This document shows positions 37,038 to 47,151 of a DNA stretch of 64,000 bases, piece after piece; within the stretch, counting starts at the first letter, position 1; every line of letters starts with the position of its first letter. This DNA is from Candidatus Nitrotoga sp. SPKER (lineage in GTDB: Bacteria > Pseudomonadota > Gammaproteobacteria > Burkholderiales > Gallionellaceae). The stretch covers positions 29,576 to 93,575 of the forward strand of contig QFXG01000023.1 of the NCBI GenBank assembly GCA_003402285.1, written 5' to 3'. The notes under the pieces are model-generated. The model worked only from the letters and a program-made list of their open reading frames with translations, was not told the DNA's origin and searched no databases. Position numbers and translations under genes: made by a program.

Positions 37038-39695
37038 ATGACCAAAAACATCCCCGTCACCATCTATCGTAAAGATTACACCGCCCCTGCCTATTGGGTG
37101 GACACCGTTGAAATAGGTTTCGATCTCGACCCCGCAGCAACCCGTGTATCTATGCGCATCACCTTGCAGCGCAACAGCGCATCGCCTAACAAGGATGTGG
37201 AACTGCTGGGTGACGGCAGCGTCAAGCTGGTGGCTTTGCGCATGAACGGCAAAACACTAAGCAAAGGTGCCACGGGTTATACCATCACGGACGGAAAACT
37301 GCGCATTGCTAATGCACCGGACGAAATCGCGCTAGAGATCGAGACACTGATTCAGCCCGAGAAAAATACCTCGATGATGGGGCTATATATCTCCAACGGT
37401 AATTTCTTTACCCAGTGCGAAGCCGAAGGTTTCCGCAAGATCACCTGGTTTCCCGATCGCCCGGATGTGATGGCCAAATATACGGTGATGTTGCGCGGCG
37501 ACAAGAAAAAATATCCGGTGCTGTTGTCCAATGGCAATCTGATCGAACAGGGCAATCTGCCCAAAGGCCGTCACTATGCCAAGTGGGAAGACCCGTTCAA
37601 AAAACCGTCCTACCTGTTTGCGCTGGTGGCCGGCAAACTGGTGTGTCAAGAAGAAAAGTTCAAGCTCAACAGTGGGCGCAAAGTATTACTGCAAGTGTGG
37701 GTGGAGCCAGGCAATCTGGACAAGACGCAGCATGCAATGGAATCACTCAAGCAGAGTATCCGCTGGGATCAACAACGTTTCGGGCTGGAGCTCGATCTGG
37801 ACCGTTTCATGATCGTTGCGGTGAGCGACTTCAACATGGGCGCGATGGAAAACAAGGGTCTGAACATTTTCAACACCAAGTATGTTCTGGCCAATCCCAG
37901 CATTGCCACAGACACCGATTACGCCAATATCGAGGCGGTAGTCGGTCATGAATATTTTCATAACTGGACCGGCAACCGCGTCACCTGCCGCGACTGGTTT
38001 CAATTGTCGTTGAAGGAAGGTCTGACTGTGTTCCGCGACCAGGAGTTTTCCGCTGACATGGTTGGCACAGACAGCGGTCGTGCAGTGAATCGTATTGAAA
38101 ATGTACGCATACTGCGTCAGGTGCAATTTTCTGAAGATGCTGGGCCAATGGCTCATCCGGTGCGGCCGGACAGCTATGTCGAGATCAACAATTTTTACAC
38201 CGTCACCATCTATGAAAAAGGGGCGGAAGTAGTGCGCATGTATCAGACCCTGCTAGGCCGTGACGGCTTTCGCAAAGGCATGGATCTATATTTTGCACGG
38301 CATGACGGACAGGCGGTTTCCTGCGACGATTTTCGTGCGGCCATGGCAGATAGCAGCGGACGCGACCTCGCCCAGTTCGAGCGCTGGTATAGCCAGTCCG
38401 GTACGCCGCAACTCAAAGTGCAAAGCCACTACGACGATACCAAACAAACCTATGAACTCACGCTGAGCCAAAGCTGTAAATCCGGTGTCGGCAAAAAAAA
38501 GACCTTGCCCTTCCATATCCCCGTTACAGTGGGCCTGCTCGATGCCGAGGGCCGCGACATGGCTTTGCATCTGACAGGGGCAAGTTCTTCAACTACTACT
38601 TGTGTGCTGGAGCTGACCAAGGAAAAACAGACGTTCACCTTCAACAACGTCACCAGTAAACCCACGCCTTCGCTGCTGCGCAACTTCTCGGCACCCGTGG
38701 TGATGGAATATGACTACACCGACCAGGAGCTGGCACAGCTGATGGCGCATGACAGCGATGCCTTCAACCGCTGGGAGGCCGGACAGCGCTTGGCGATGGA
38801 ACGCTTGCTGAAGCTGATCAAGCAGGTAAAAACAGATAAAAAACTAACGCTGGATGACCTGTTCATCAACGCCTTGCGCACCACACTCAACGATCAAACG
38901 CTTGATCCGTCTTTCCGTGAAGTGATGCTGACGCTACCTTCAGAATTGATGCTGGCCGAACAATGCGCGGTAATCGATCCGCAGGCAATACACACTGCGC
39001 GCCAGTTCATGCGCAAGACAATTTCTGAAAAACTCAAGGCCGATTTCATCGCCACCTATGCTGCCAACCTCACGCCCGGCAAATACAGCGCCGATGCAAA
39101 ATCGGCTGGTAAGCGCGGCCTGAAAAACCTGTGCCTATCTTACCTGCTGGGCTGGGAAGATGCTTCCACGCTACAACTCGCCCACGCGCAGATTGACGCC
39201 GCCGACAACATGACCGATCGCTTTGCCGTGCTGATGGCTCTGGTAAACACCGGTAGCAAGACGGCGGAAAAACCTTTGAAACGCTTCTATCAGGATTTCA
39301 AAAAAGAAGCGCTGGTAGTCGACAAATGGTTCAGCCTGCAGGCCGTGGCGATGCACACTGATGTAAACGCCGTGCGCAAACTGATGACCCATCCCGCGTT
39401 TACGCTGAAAAATCCCAACCGCGCACGCAGCCTGATCTTTAGTTTCTGCAATGGCAATCCGTCACAGTTTCACGCTACGGATGGCAGCGGCTATACCTTC
39501 TGGGCGGAACAGGTGATCGCGCTGAACAAACTCAATCCGCAGGTAGCCGCGCGTCTGGTACGCACGCTGGATCACTGGAAAAAATACCAGCCTGCGCTAA
39601 ATAAACAGATGCAGGCTGCGTTGCAAAAAGTGGCAGCGGCCAAGGGATTATCGAAAGATGTGCAGGAAGTAGTGGTTAGGGCGTTGGGGAGTTAA
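37038..39695 (+). CDS. pepN: aminopeptidase N (M1 family)
   Basis: An 885-residue zinc aminopeptidase from the ATG at 37038. The substrate-binding GAMEN motif (about 267-271) and the zinc motif H304-EYFH with the downstream Glu are present (HEYFHNWTGNRVTCRDWFQLSLKEGLTVFRDQEF). The catalytic Tyr region NNFYTVTIYEKGAEVVRMY follows, then DUF3458-type Ig-like and long alpha-helical C-terminal domains, as in E. coli PepN. It trims N-terminal residues from peptides in the cytoplasm. Size and architecture are standard. Confidence 0.97.
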   Translation: MTKNIPVTIYRKDYTAPAYWVDTVEIGFDLDPAATRVSMRITLQRNSASPNKDVELLGDGSVKLVALRMNGKTLSKGATGYTITDGKLRIANAPDEIALEIETLIQPEKNTSMMGLYISNGNFFTQCEAEGFRKITWFPDRPDVMAKYTVMLRGDKKKYPVLLSNGNLIEQGNLPKGRHYAKWEDPFKKPSYLFALVAGKLVCQEEKFKLNSGRKVLLQVWVEPGNLDKTQHAMESLKQSIRWDQQRFGLELDLDRFMIVAVSDFNMGAMENKGLNIFNTKYVLANPSIATDTDYANIEAVVGHEYFHNWTGNRVTCRDWFQLSLKEGLTVFRDQEFSADMVGTDSGRAVNRIENVRILRQVQFSEDAGPMAHPVRPDSYVEINNFYTVTIYEKGAEVVRMYQTLLGRDGFRKGMDLYFARHDGQAVSCDDFRAAMADSSGRDLAQFERWYSQSGTPQLKVQSHYDDTKQTYELTLSQSCKSGVGKKKTLPFHIPVTVGLLDAEGRDMALHLTGASSSTTTCVLELTKEKQTFTFNNVTSKPTPSLLRNFSAPVVMEYDYTDQELAQLMAHDSDAFNRWEAGQRLAMERLLKLIKQVKTDKKLTLDDLFINALRTTLNDQTLDPSFREVMLTLPSELMLAEQCAVIDPQAIHTARQFMRKTISEKLKADFIATYAANLTPGKYSADAKSAGKRGLKNLCLSYLLGWEDASTLQLAHAQIDAADNMTDRFAVLMALVNTGSKTAEKPLKRFYQDFKKEALVVDKWFSLQAVAMHTDVNAVRKLMTHPAFTLKNPNRARSLIFSFCNGNPSQFHATDGSGYTFWAEQVIALNKLNPQVAARLVRTLDHWKKYQPALNKQMQAALQKVAAAKGLSKDVQEVVVRALGS

Positions 39696-39812
39696 GAGCT
39701 AAAAACGATGTTGGCCGCCCTACTAAGCTTAAAATTGAAAACGTGGTTTGTCCCAAATTGGTCTCTCAACCCCCGTCCGGGTTGGGTGCTCATTTATTAA
39801 GTAAAGGTTCCG

Positions 39813-40304
39813 ATGTACCCAGTCCAGGATGTTGATGCGATTCTTTTATTGTCCCTGTCTGTCGCGGCGAAGCGGCGGCCTGCCGACCTGACGGGGATCA
39901 TTACGGCAATCGATCTGGCGCATGATGCGATTCCTTCCGGCAATAAATTATCAGATGCGTTCGCCCGCATGTCGGCATACGGCCTGGTTATCGAGATTGA
40001 AGGCGGCTATGCGCTCTCGTCCGATGCGCAAAAAATGATGGTGAATCAGCGCAAGAAAGACGACACCGAAAAGAAGTTGTTTCGCCTCAAGGAGCATCTT
40101 GCGGGCTACCACCTCAAAGGTGAGCACGCCGCCATCCAGATTCATCCCGATCAGCTTCTTGCCGCTATCAAAGCGTTTCAGGCGAGCAAAAAAACTGCGG
40201 GCAAAAATGTACTGAGAGATAAACCCAAGACGGTCTGGATTCCCACCAAGGAATTGGCTAATTTTAAAGGCAAGCCGTTTCCATCCAAGCGACGCAAGGG
40301 CTGA
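39813..40304 (+). CDS. hypothetical protein, winged-helix-like
   Basis: A 163-residue protein I cannot assign to a named family. Residues about 1-75 have a pattern of helices and a beta-hairpin (LLLSLSVAAKRRPADLTGIITAIDLAHDA, then LSDAFARMSAYGLVIEIEGGYALSSDA) like a winged-helix module. The C-terminal half is basic, ending NFKGKPFPSKRRKG, suggesting nucleic-acid contact. It lies between pepN and dbpA in the same direction, and its stop is 48 bp before the dbpA start used here. It may regulate or accompany dbpA, but this is conjecture. Confidence 0.65.
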   Translation: MYPVQDVDAILLLSLSVAAKRRPADLTGIITAIDLAHDAIPSGNKLSDAFARMSAYGLVIEIEGGYALSSDAQKMMVNQRKKDDTEKKLFRLKEHLAGYHLKGEHAAIQIHPDQLLAAIKAFQASKKTAGKNVLRDKPKTVWIPTKELANFKGKPFPSKRRKG

Positions 40305-40351
40305 AACGTTAAGACGTGATGCAATTGCGCTGCAAAATGCACGATCAAAAT

Positions 40352-41773
40352 ATGACTACCCAACAAAGCAGTACCTCACCAGATTTTGCAGCCAGCACCG
40401 GCAGCTCATTCAACGGGTTGCCGCTGGCGCCCGCGATGCAGACGACCCTGCGTCAGCTCGGCTATATGGTGATGACACCGATACAGGCCGCCAGCCTGCC
40501 GATCACGCTAGCGGGACACGACCTGATCGCACAAGCGAAAACCGGCAGCGGCAAAACGGCGGCATTCGCTTTGGCCTTGCTCACCAAACTCAACCCGCGC
40601 CACTTTGCAGTGCAGGCGATGGTGCTTTGCCCCACGCGCGAGTTGGCTGACCAGGTCACTCAGGAGATACGGCGGTTGGCGCGCTCTGTTGAGAACATCA
40701 AGATACTGACGCTGTGCGGCGGCTCGACAATGCATCCGCAAATTGCCAGTCTTGAACACGGTGCGCACATCATTGTCGGAACGCCAGGACGCATCATGGA
40801 TCACATGGAACGCGGCACGCTGAACCTCGAAGCACTCAGCACACTGGTGCTGGATGAGGCGGATCGCATGCTCGACATGGGTTTTTACGAAGACATCGCC
40901 TTCGTCGCGAAACGTTGCCCGACAGAGCGCCAGACGCTGCTGTTCTCGGCGACCTACCCCGACGGCGTCACGCGGCTGGCGCGCCAGTTCATGCGCAAAC
41001 CGCAGGAAGTAAAGTTGCTGGAGCAACACGAGGAAACCAAAATACGCCAGCGATTTTATAAAGTCGAAGAAGCGCAGCGCCTGCAGGCAGTCGCGGTGCT
41101 GTTGAAACACTACCGCCCGGTCAGCACGCTGGCCTTCTGCAACACCAAGCAGCAATGCCGCTCGTTGCTCGAAGCGCTGCATGCCCAAGGTATCAAGGCC
41201 CTGACCCTCAACGGCGATATGGATCAACGTGAGCGTGACCAGGTGCTGATCCAATTTGCCAACCGCAGCTGTACTGTATTGGTGGCAACCGACGTTGCGG
41301 CACGCGGCCTGGATATAGACAAGCTCGAAATGGTCATCAACGTCGATGTCACGCCCGACCCCGAAATCCATGTGCACCGCATCGGCCGCACCGGGCGGGC
41401 CGACCAGAACGGCTGGGCATTGACGCTGTGCGGGCCGACGGATCGCAACCGCATCATCACCATTGCCAAATCGATACGCATCGTACCGGAGTGGCACGAG
41501 CTGGAAGAATTGAAAGACGATGATCAGTCCCCGCTTGTGCCGCCAATGGTCACGCTGCAAATCCTCGGCGGGCGCAAAGAGAAAATACGCGCCGGAGATG
41601 TGTTGGGCGCGCTCACCGGTGATGCTGGCTATACCCGCGAACAAGTCGGCAAGATCACCGTCACCGAGTTCTCCACCTACGTCGCTGTGGATCGAAAAAT
41701 TGCCAACGAAGCCGTGCGAAAATTGACGGCGGGCAAGGTGAAGGGCAAGACGGTTAAGGTGCACGCGCTGTAG
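40352..41773 (+). CDS. dbpA: ATP-dependent RNA helicase DbpA
   Basis: A 473-residue DEAD-box helicase. Q-motif region LGYMVMTPIQAASLP, motif I AQAKTGSGKTAA, motif Ia PTRELADQV, motif II LDEADRML, motif III SAT, and motifs V-VI ATDVAARGLDIDKLEMVINVD and HRIGRTGRA. The C-terminal DbpA RNA-binding domain (about 405-473, IRAGDVLGALTGDAGYTREQVGKI) recognises 23S rRNA hairpin 92. It acts in 50S assembly. The start is uncertain: ATG codons at 40319, 40337 and 40352 and a GTG at 40316 are in frame, and none has a strong ribosome site. Confidence 0.95.
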   Translation: MTTQQSSTSPDFAASTGSSFNGLPLAPAMQTTLRQLGYMVMTPIQAASLPITLAGHDLIAQAKTGSGKTAAFALALLTKLNPRHFAVQAMVLCPTRELADQVTQEIRRLARSVENIKILTLCGGSTMHPQIASLEHGAHIIVGTPGRIMDHMERGTLNLEALSTLVLDEADRMLDMGFYEDIAFVAKRCPTERQTLLFSATYPDGVTRLARQFMRKPQEVKLLEQHEETKIRQRFYKVEEAQRLQAVAVLLKHYRPVSTLAFCNTKQQCRSLLEALHAQGIKALTLNGDMDQRERDQVLIQFANRSCTVLVATDVAARGLDIDKLEMVINVDVTPDPEIHVHRIGRTGRADQNGWALTLCGPTDRNRIITIAKSIRIVPEWHELEELKDDDQSPLVPPMVTLQILGGRKEKIRAGDVLGALTGDAGYTREQVGKITVTEFSTYVAVDRKIANEAVRKLTAGKVKGKTVKVHAL

Positions 41774-41890
41774 GCGAAGTATTCGAAACCATACTTATTT
41801 AGCATTTTCTTCGTTGAACCATTTGATCTGACTTTGAATTTCAGCATTTAAATTGAACATTTAATTACCTAACCCACTAGGACTTTAATA

Positions 41891-44464
41891 ATGGCTTTCA
41901 AAACAATCGCCCCAACTTCTGCAGTGCCAGATAGTCCAGAGAAACTATTTCTAGATTTGCCTCGCCGAAAAATACCCGATGTTCTTCCGCATCAAAGCTG
42001 GGTGATGGGTCAATAGGCAACCAATGCTATAGAAAAGTCGGATGTTGCATTACAACTCCCAACTGGTAGCGGAAAAACACTCGTTGGATTATTAATAGCG
42101 GAATGGCGACGTCGAAAATATAAAGAACGTGTGGTGTACCTATGCCCAACACGTCAGCTTGTAAATCAGGTGGTAGAACAAGCACATGAAAAATACGGTT
42201 TAACTGTTCTTGGCTTTACGGGTAGTGCAAATCAATATGATCCAACTTCAAAAGCAGAGTACCGAAATGCGGATAGGATAGCCGTAACAACGTATAGCAG
42301 TCTGTTCAACACCAACCCCTTTTTCAAGGATGCAGACATCATCATTGTGGATGATGCGCACGCAGCAGAAAGTTATATTGCGTTACTGTGGTCTCTGAGA
42401 ATAAATCGGAGAGAACATCAGGTATTGCATGCTGCAATAAGTAATGTTCTAAAACCATTACTTTCGGCTACAAACTATGCCAGGCTCATTGGTGAATGGG
42501 AAGGTCCTATCGATCGAGATTGGGTTGACAAAATACCCACACCAGAATTTATCAACATCAACCATGAGATTACTGCCGTATTGGATATACATGCACCCAG
42601 TACCGATTTAAAGTATTCGTGGCAAATGATTCGTGAACATTTATCCGCTTGTCAGTTATATCTTTCATCTCATGAAATCTTGATAAGACCGCTTATTCCC
42701 CCAACTTGGACACACGCAGCATTCCAACAACCCAAACAACGTATTTTCATGTCTGCCACACTGGGAACTGGTGGTGATTTAGAAAGATTGATGGGGCGAA
42801 AAAACATATTTCGATTGTCAATTCAAAGTGGATGGGACAAACAAGGAGTTGGAAGGAGATTTTTTATCTTTCCAAGCATGTCGCTAAAAGATGATGAAAT
42901 TATTGAACTGCGCCGCAAATTAATGAGCAGCACAGATCGTAGCGTGGTCTTGGTGCCAAACGATCCGGTGTGCGAAGAAATATCAAAGGATATCACTGAG
43001 AACTTAGGTTTTATCACATACTTGGCAACAGATATTGAAGAATCAAAAAAAATATTCGTTAACAAAAAGAACGTTGCAGCAATTATTTCCAACAGATACG
43101 ACGGCATTGATTTTCCAGGTGACGAGTGCAGACTTTTGTTTATTGACGGATTACCTAGAGCAATGAACCTTCAAGAGCGATTTCTTATGTCACGCATGGG
43201 TGCAAATATTCTCTTCAATGAACGTATCCAAACGCGGGTTTTACAGGCTATAGGTCGATGCACAAGGTCACTTGAAGATTTTTCCGCGGTTGTTGTCGCT
43301 GGCGAAGAGCTACCAGATTACCTTGCTGACATTAAGCGCCGAAAGTTTTTTCATCCAGAACTACAAGCAGAAATTGAATTTGGCGTTAATCAATCTAAGA
43401 ACACCACATTGGAAGATATCGTAGAGAATTTTGAATTGTTTTTGGAAAATGGGGAACAATGGGAGGAGGTTAACCAGCAGATTGTTGCCTCAAGAAAGAA
43501 CCTAAATCGAGAAAACTTCCCTGCAATGAATGATCTTGAAACGAGCGCAAATCATGAAATAGATTTCCAAAATCGGTTATGGCGAGGAGATTACGAACTC
43601 GCACTTGAATTTGCTGAACGAATATTGGGCAGTTTGGTTTCAGCAGAATTGCGTGGGTATCGTGCCTTATGGCATTACTTAGCTGGAAGCGCGGCGACTC
43701 TTGGGGGGCTAAAGCTCGCTCCAAAAGCAAGAGCACATTTCAACAAAGCAAAAGAGGCCGCCAAAGATTTGCCTTGGCTCGTATCTCTTGCCAGATACCA
43801 AGATGAAGATAAGGGCCAAGAAAATAACAATAATACGATTCTCATGGAACAAATCGAACAGTCAGGCGCAGTACTAAGTCGTTTTGGAATCACGCATGAT
43901 TATGCATTTTCCAAGAGAGAAAAGGAGATTCTTGATGGACTGGAATCCAATACAACATTCGAACATGCACAAAAACTTTTAGGAGAACTCCTAGGCTTTA
44001 ACACTGGAAAAATTGAAACGGATGGGTCACCTGACCCTTGGTGGATTGTCGGAAATTTATGTTTTGTATTTGAAGATCATGCCGGCGCTCAACAAGAGTC
44101 TAGCCTTGATGTAAAAAAAGCTCGGCAGGTTTCATCACATCCTCAGTGGATGCGAGTAAATGTAGAGGCAAGCAAAAACTCGCAAATATTGCCGGTACTC
44201 ATAACACCCGTAACCAAAGCAAAAGAAGGTGCGATACCATATCTAAATGAAGTTGCATTATGGCCCCTTGATGACTTTAAAACATGGGCTAAAAATGCTC
44301 TTGCAACCTTAAGAAACCTAAGAGGAAAGTTACATGAACCGGGCGATTTGCTTTGGAGAGCAGAAGCTGCGGAGGCATTTTCTCAAAACGAATTAGACGC
44401 CTCTAGGTTATTTATCAAACTCAAGGGTAAACCGGCAGCAAAGAACCTGATGTCTACGAATTAA
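41891..44464 (+). pseudogene. DEAD/DEAH-type helicase interrupted by an in-frame amber codon
   Basis: From the ATG at 41891 (AGGAC upstream) the frame reads MAFKTIAPTSAVPDSPEKLF to HQSWVMGQ, then TAG at 42014-42016, and then continues without any shift for 815 more codons. Only the part after the TAG holds the Walker A motif LPTGSGKT (42056-42079), VYLCPTRQLV, the DEAD-like VDDAH, MSATLG and the C-terminal helicase motif VLQAIGRCTRSL. Near the C-terminus WWIVGNLCFVFEDHAG and KKARQVSSHPQW recall a degenerate PD-(D/E)XK module. CAG to TAG is the simplest explanation. No in-frame ATG or GTG lies between the stop and the Walker motif, so internal restart would lose ATP binding. Flanked by dbpA and an M18 peptidase gene; it may be a stand-alone defence helicase. 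Confidence 0.8.
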
Positions 44465-44790
44465 TCTAGAGTAATCTCAGATTCGCATTTGAGCCTCTAA
44501 CTTCTATGAGGACGGATCCTAATTCCTTCGGCATGTATTTTCAATTAGGCATCCACTTCACCTGCTGAAGCAGTTAGTCCAAGAGCAAGTATGTTGATGG
44601 GTTGCCTCAAACAAACACGGCGCTGTCCACTATAATTCACGCAGTAAAGCAGATTCGTGCCTGCCGACTTTGATTCCACAAGCCTTCAACAAGGCTCTCC
44701 TGAGTGCAGCCGAAGGGCCCAGGCCGAACGAAGCGGAAACTCTATTTGTACCAGACCAATAAATTTGTATTCATAAATCCAGGAAGCTTT
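44465..44790. other. intergenic region, 326 bp
   Basis: No gene or hairpin with T-tract was found. The last 90 bp are open in frame with the aminopeptidase gene, but the family-like start and ribosome site are at 44791. Confidence 0.3.
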
Positions 44791-46092
44791 ATGCCCATCA
44801 CTTCTGAAGACCGCGCCCAGGCGCAAGATCTACTGAACTTCATCGACGCCAGCCCCAGCCCGTGGCATGCTGTGCAGTCGATCACGCAACGTTTGCAGGC
44901 ACAGGGTTTTGTGCAACTGCAGGAGAAGCTGCGCTGGAAACTGGAATCCGGCAAAGGGTATTACGTGGTGCGGGGCGCATCGCTGATCGCTTTCAGGATC
45001 GGGCATCAGGCTTTGCCTGAAACCGGCTTTCGCTTGATAGGGGCGCACACCGATTCTCCCGGCTTACGCCTCAAGACTAATGCGGCACATGCCAGTGACG
45101 GCGTGGTGCGCTTGGGTGTAGAGATATACGGCGGGCCGTTACTGGTCACTTTTACTGACCGTGACTTGAGTATAGCCGGACGCGTGAATGTCCGCACTGC
45201 TCAGGGTTTTGAAACACGTTTAATTAATTTCGATCAACCATTGCTGCGGCTGCCCAACCTCGCCATCCACATGAACCGGGAGGTGAACGAGCAAGGCCTC
45301 AAGCTCAATAAGCAAACCGAATTGCCGTTGCTGCTTGCCATTACCGATGACAAATTTTCCGCTCGTGAGCAATTCCTTAACCTGCTTGCGGGTGAGTTGA
45401 AAGTGAAGGCAGCAGACATCCTCACTTACGAGCTCAATGTGTGCGACACTCAAGCCGGTACCTTCTGGGGAGCTGAGCAGGAATTTATCGCCACTAGCCA
45501 GCTCGACAATCTCGCCTCCTGCCACGCCGCGCTTACTGCGCTGCTCGCCACCGCCACTCCGGCTGCCACCTGCATCGCCGCTTTTTTCGATCACGAAGAA
45601 GTGGGCAGCGAAAGCGTTGCGGGCGCGGGCGGTAGTTTTGCCGGTGACGTGATCGAGCGCATTTCCCTGTGCATGGATCTAGATGATGAACAACAGCATT
45701 GCGCGGCGGCACACAGCTTTTTCATCAGCGCCGATATGGCGCACGCCTACCAGCCCAATTTCCCCAATGCCTACGAACCCAATCATCGCGTGATGGTGAA
45801 TGCTGGCCCGGTGATCAAGACCAATGCCAACCAGCGCTACAGTACCAATGCGGATACCGCCGCGCGTTTCATCACGCTGTGCGAAAGTGCCGGTGTGCCC
45901 TATCAGAACTACACTCACCGCACCGACCTCGGTTGCGGTAGCACCATCGGCCCGATTGTTGCTGCCAGTTTGGGTATCGCCAGCGTGGATGTCGGCTCGC
46001 CCATGTGGGCCATGCACAGCCTGCGTGAAAGCGCGGGCGTGCAGGACGTGGCCTACATGATCAAGGTAATGAAAGCAGCATTTAGCAGTTGA
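44791..46092 (+). CDS. apeB: M18-family aminopeptidase
   Basis: A 433-residue metallo-aminopeptidase from the ATG at 44791, with AGGAAG upstream. Start MPITSEDRAQAQDLLNFIDASPSPWHAV is typical. Metal-site motifs: GAHTDSPGLRLK (about 80), FFDHEEVGSESVAGAGGSF (about 265-283) and ISADMAHAYQPNFP. The C-terminal HRTDLGCGSTIGPI and SPMWAMHSLRESAG are also conserved. It removes acidic or neutral N-terminal residues, and the family forms large tetrahedral dodecamers. It is a cytoplasmic stand-alone gene. Confidence 0.94.
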   Translation: MPITSEDRAQAQDLLNFIDASPSPWHAVQSITQRLQAQGFVQLQEKLRWKLESGKGYYVVRGASLIAFRIGHQALPETGFRLIGAHTDSPGLRLKTNAAHASDGVVRLGVEIYGGPLLVTFTDRDLSIAGRVNVRTAQGFETRLINFDQPLLRLPNLAIHMNREVNEQGLKLNKQTELPLLLAITDDKFSAREQFLNLLAGELKVKAADILTYELNVCDTQAGTFWGAEQEFIATSQLDNLASCHAALTALLATATPAATCIAAFFDHEEVGSESVAGAGGSFAGDVIERISLCMDLDDEQQHCAAAHSFFISADMAHAYQPNFPNAYEPNHRVMVNAGPVIKTNANQRYSTNADTAARFITLCESAGVPYQNYTHRTDLGCGSTIGPIVAASLGIASVDVGSPMWAMHSLRESAGVQDVAYMIKVMKAAFSS

Positions 46093-46143
46093 GATTCAGA
46101 AAGGCCGTAAATAACGCGGCAGCATTAGCCGAGAGTCCCATCC

Positions 46144-46224
46144 GAGCGTGTAAATAGCAATTTTGAATATGCTCCTGTAAAGTATGTGGCTTAAGTTCAG
46201 CAATTTACTGTCGGATCAATAAAA
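46144..46224 (+). repeat. dispersed intergenic repeat, copy 1
   Basis: This about 80-bp stretch from GAGCGTG to TCAATAA resembles 62014-62092. The best block is AGTATGTGGCTTAAGTTCAG against AGTATGCGGCTTAAGTTCAA, followed by CAATTTACTG against CAATTTATTG. It is located just after the M18 peptidase gene. Function unknown. Confidence 0.7.
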
Positions 46225-46295
46225 TCAGTATGTAACTACGACTATTCAATTGCACGAGCTTTAAATCATTTGTAAATATTCCCAGGAGCCTTCAT

Positions 46296-46679
46296 ATGAA
46301 ATTCATCACACTATTGCTCTCTATTGCTATTTCAAGCGTTGTAATTGCGGCGCCCGTCATGACCAAAAAAGTTAACGCTGACGGTACCGTTACCTATGAC
46401 CCAGTGGGGGATCCGAAGGCTGGCTTTCCAGAAACAGTTCCCCAAAAGCTAAGTAAGGAAATTGATAAACAAGCAAAGGAAGTGGGTGTTCAGGTTATTG
46501 ATATTACGTCAACTCCCGCCATGACAAAGAAAGTAAACGCTGACGGGACGGTTACTTACGATCCAATTGACCCAAAGGCTGATTTCACTGAAACCGTTCC
46601 CAAAAAGAAAGGTAAAGAAGTTGATGAAAAGTTAAAAGAACTTGGTGTGAAGGTTATCGACATTACACCAAAAAAATAA
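46296..46679 (+). CDS. small secreted protein with two tandem 50-residue repeats
   Basis: A 127-residue protein with a signal peptide (1-19, SSVVIAAP) and AGGAG upstream. The mature chain is two copies of one unit: residues 22-71 and 76-124. Each begins MTKKVNADGTVTYDP and ends VGVQVIDIT or LGVKVIDIT, with KAxFxETVPxK in the middle. The duplication is nearly gap-free, differing by a GD insertion and linker. No known domain was recognised. It is likely periplasmic or secreted. It sits alone between two intergenic regions. Confidence 0.75.
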   Translation: MKFITLLLSIAISSVVIAAPVMTKKVNADGTVTYDPVGDPKAGFPETVPQKLSKEIDKQAKEVGVQVIDITSTPAMTKKVNADGTVTYDPIDPKADFTETVPKKKGKEVDEKLKELGVKVIDITPKK

Positions 46680-47151
46680 TCTTGAATCTTTATCTCACTC
46701 AGAAACATTACCGAAGTAGTTTATGTCAAAGGACAACGCTTCACCATAAGATGTGAGTGGTGCCTTCGAAAATTGCCCATCTGGTTGTTGCTTGAATGTT
46801 TTTGTTATGCTGTTTTTGAGTGCTCTAAATCCCCTTTCCTATGTTCCTTTCTAATAATGTGCTGATATCTGGAACGTCGTTGATGCTGGTGTTAACCCAT
46901 GGCATGCAGGAGAACGAGCTTACTTGGCCTGTAATTTTAATTAAATGGTAGTACGCCCGTTAATCAAAAATAAGCAATTTGCTTATTCGTTTTTTTTGAG
47001 TGACGCCCTACTATTGTGACCTTGTTGGAATAGTGACTTTCTGATCAAAAATTTGATTATGCGTAGCTCGTAAAACCCGTTATTCGAAGATACATCAGAA
47101 TGGTATAAACATTGACTAGAAATCCACTTTTTTATTATTAAGGAGATCACG
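46680..47151. other. intergenic region, 472 bp
   Basis: No gene is supported. It holds the AAAATAAGCAA...TTGCTTATT palindrome with a T8 run (46967-46997), which also occurs near 56 kb, and an AAGGAG ribosome site immediately before the metalloprotease gene. Confidence 0.35.
46967..46997 (+). terminator. palindrome with T-tract, terminator-like (repeat copy 1)
   Basis: AATAAGCAA (46969-46977) pairs with TTGCTTATT (46979-46987), followed by CG and eight T. The 21-bp core (46967-46987) is identical to 56022-56042. It lies about 290 bp after the nearest upstream stop codon, so it may end a transcript not recognised here or act as an operator. Confidence 0.55.

Noticed and set aside
40508..41764. 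A 418-codon open frame antisense to dbpA
   Set aside because: Its product has no recognisable domain and the opposite strand encodes complete DEAD-box motifs; it is a shadow frame from codon bias.
42014..42016. Pyrrolysine or programmed amber readthrough
   Set aside because: Nothing in the window (pyl genes, suppressor tRNA, readthrough element) supports it; a point mutation is simpler.
41891..44464. Assignment of the broken helicase as Hachiman HamB
   Set aside because: No hamA (DUF1837) gene lies on either side, and family identity cannot be shown by eye; only a general helicase call is kept.
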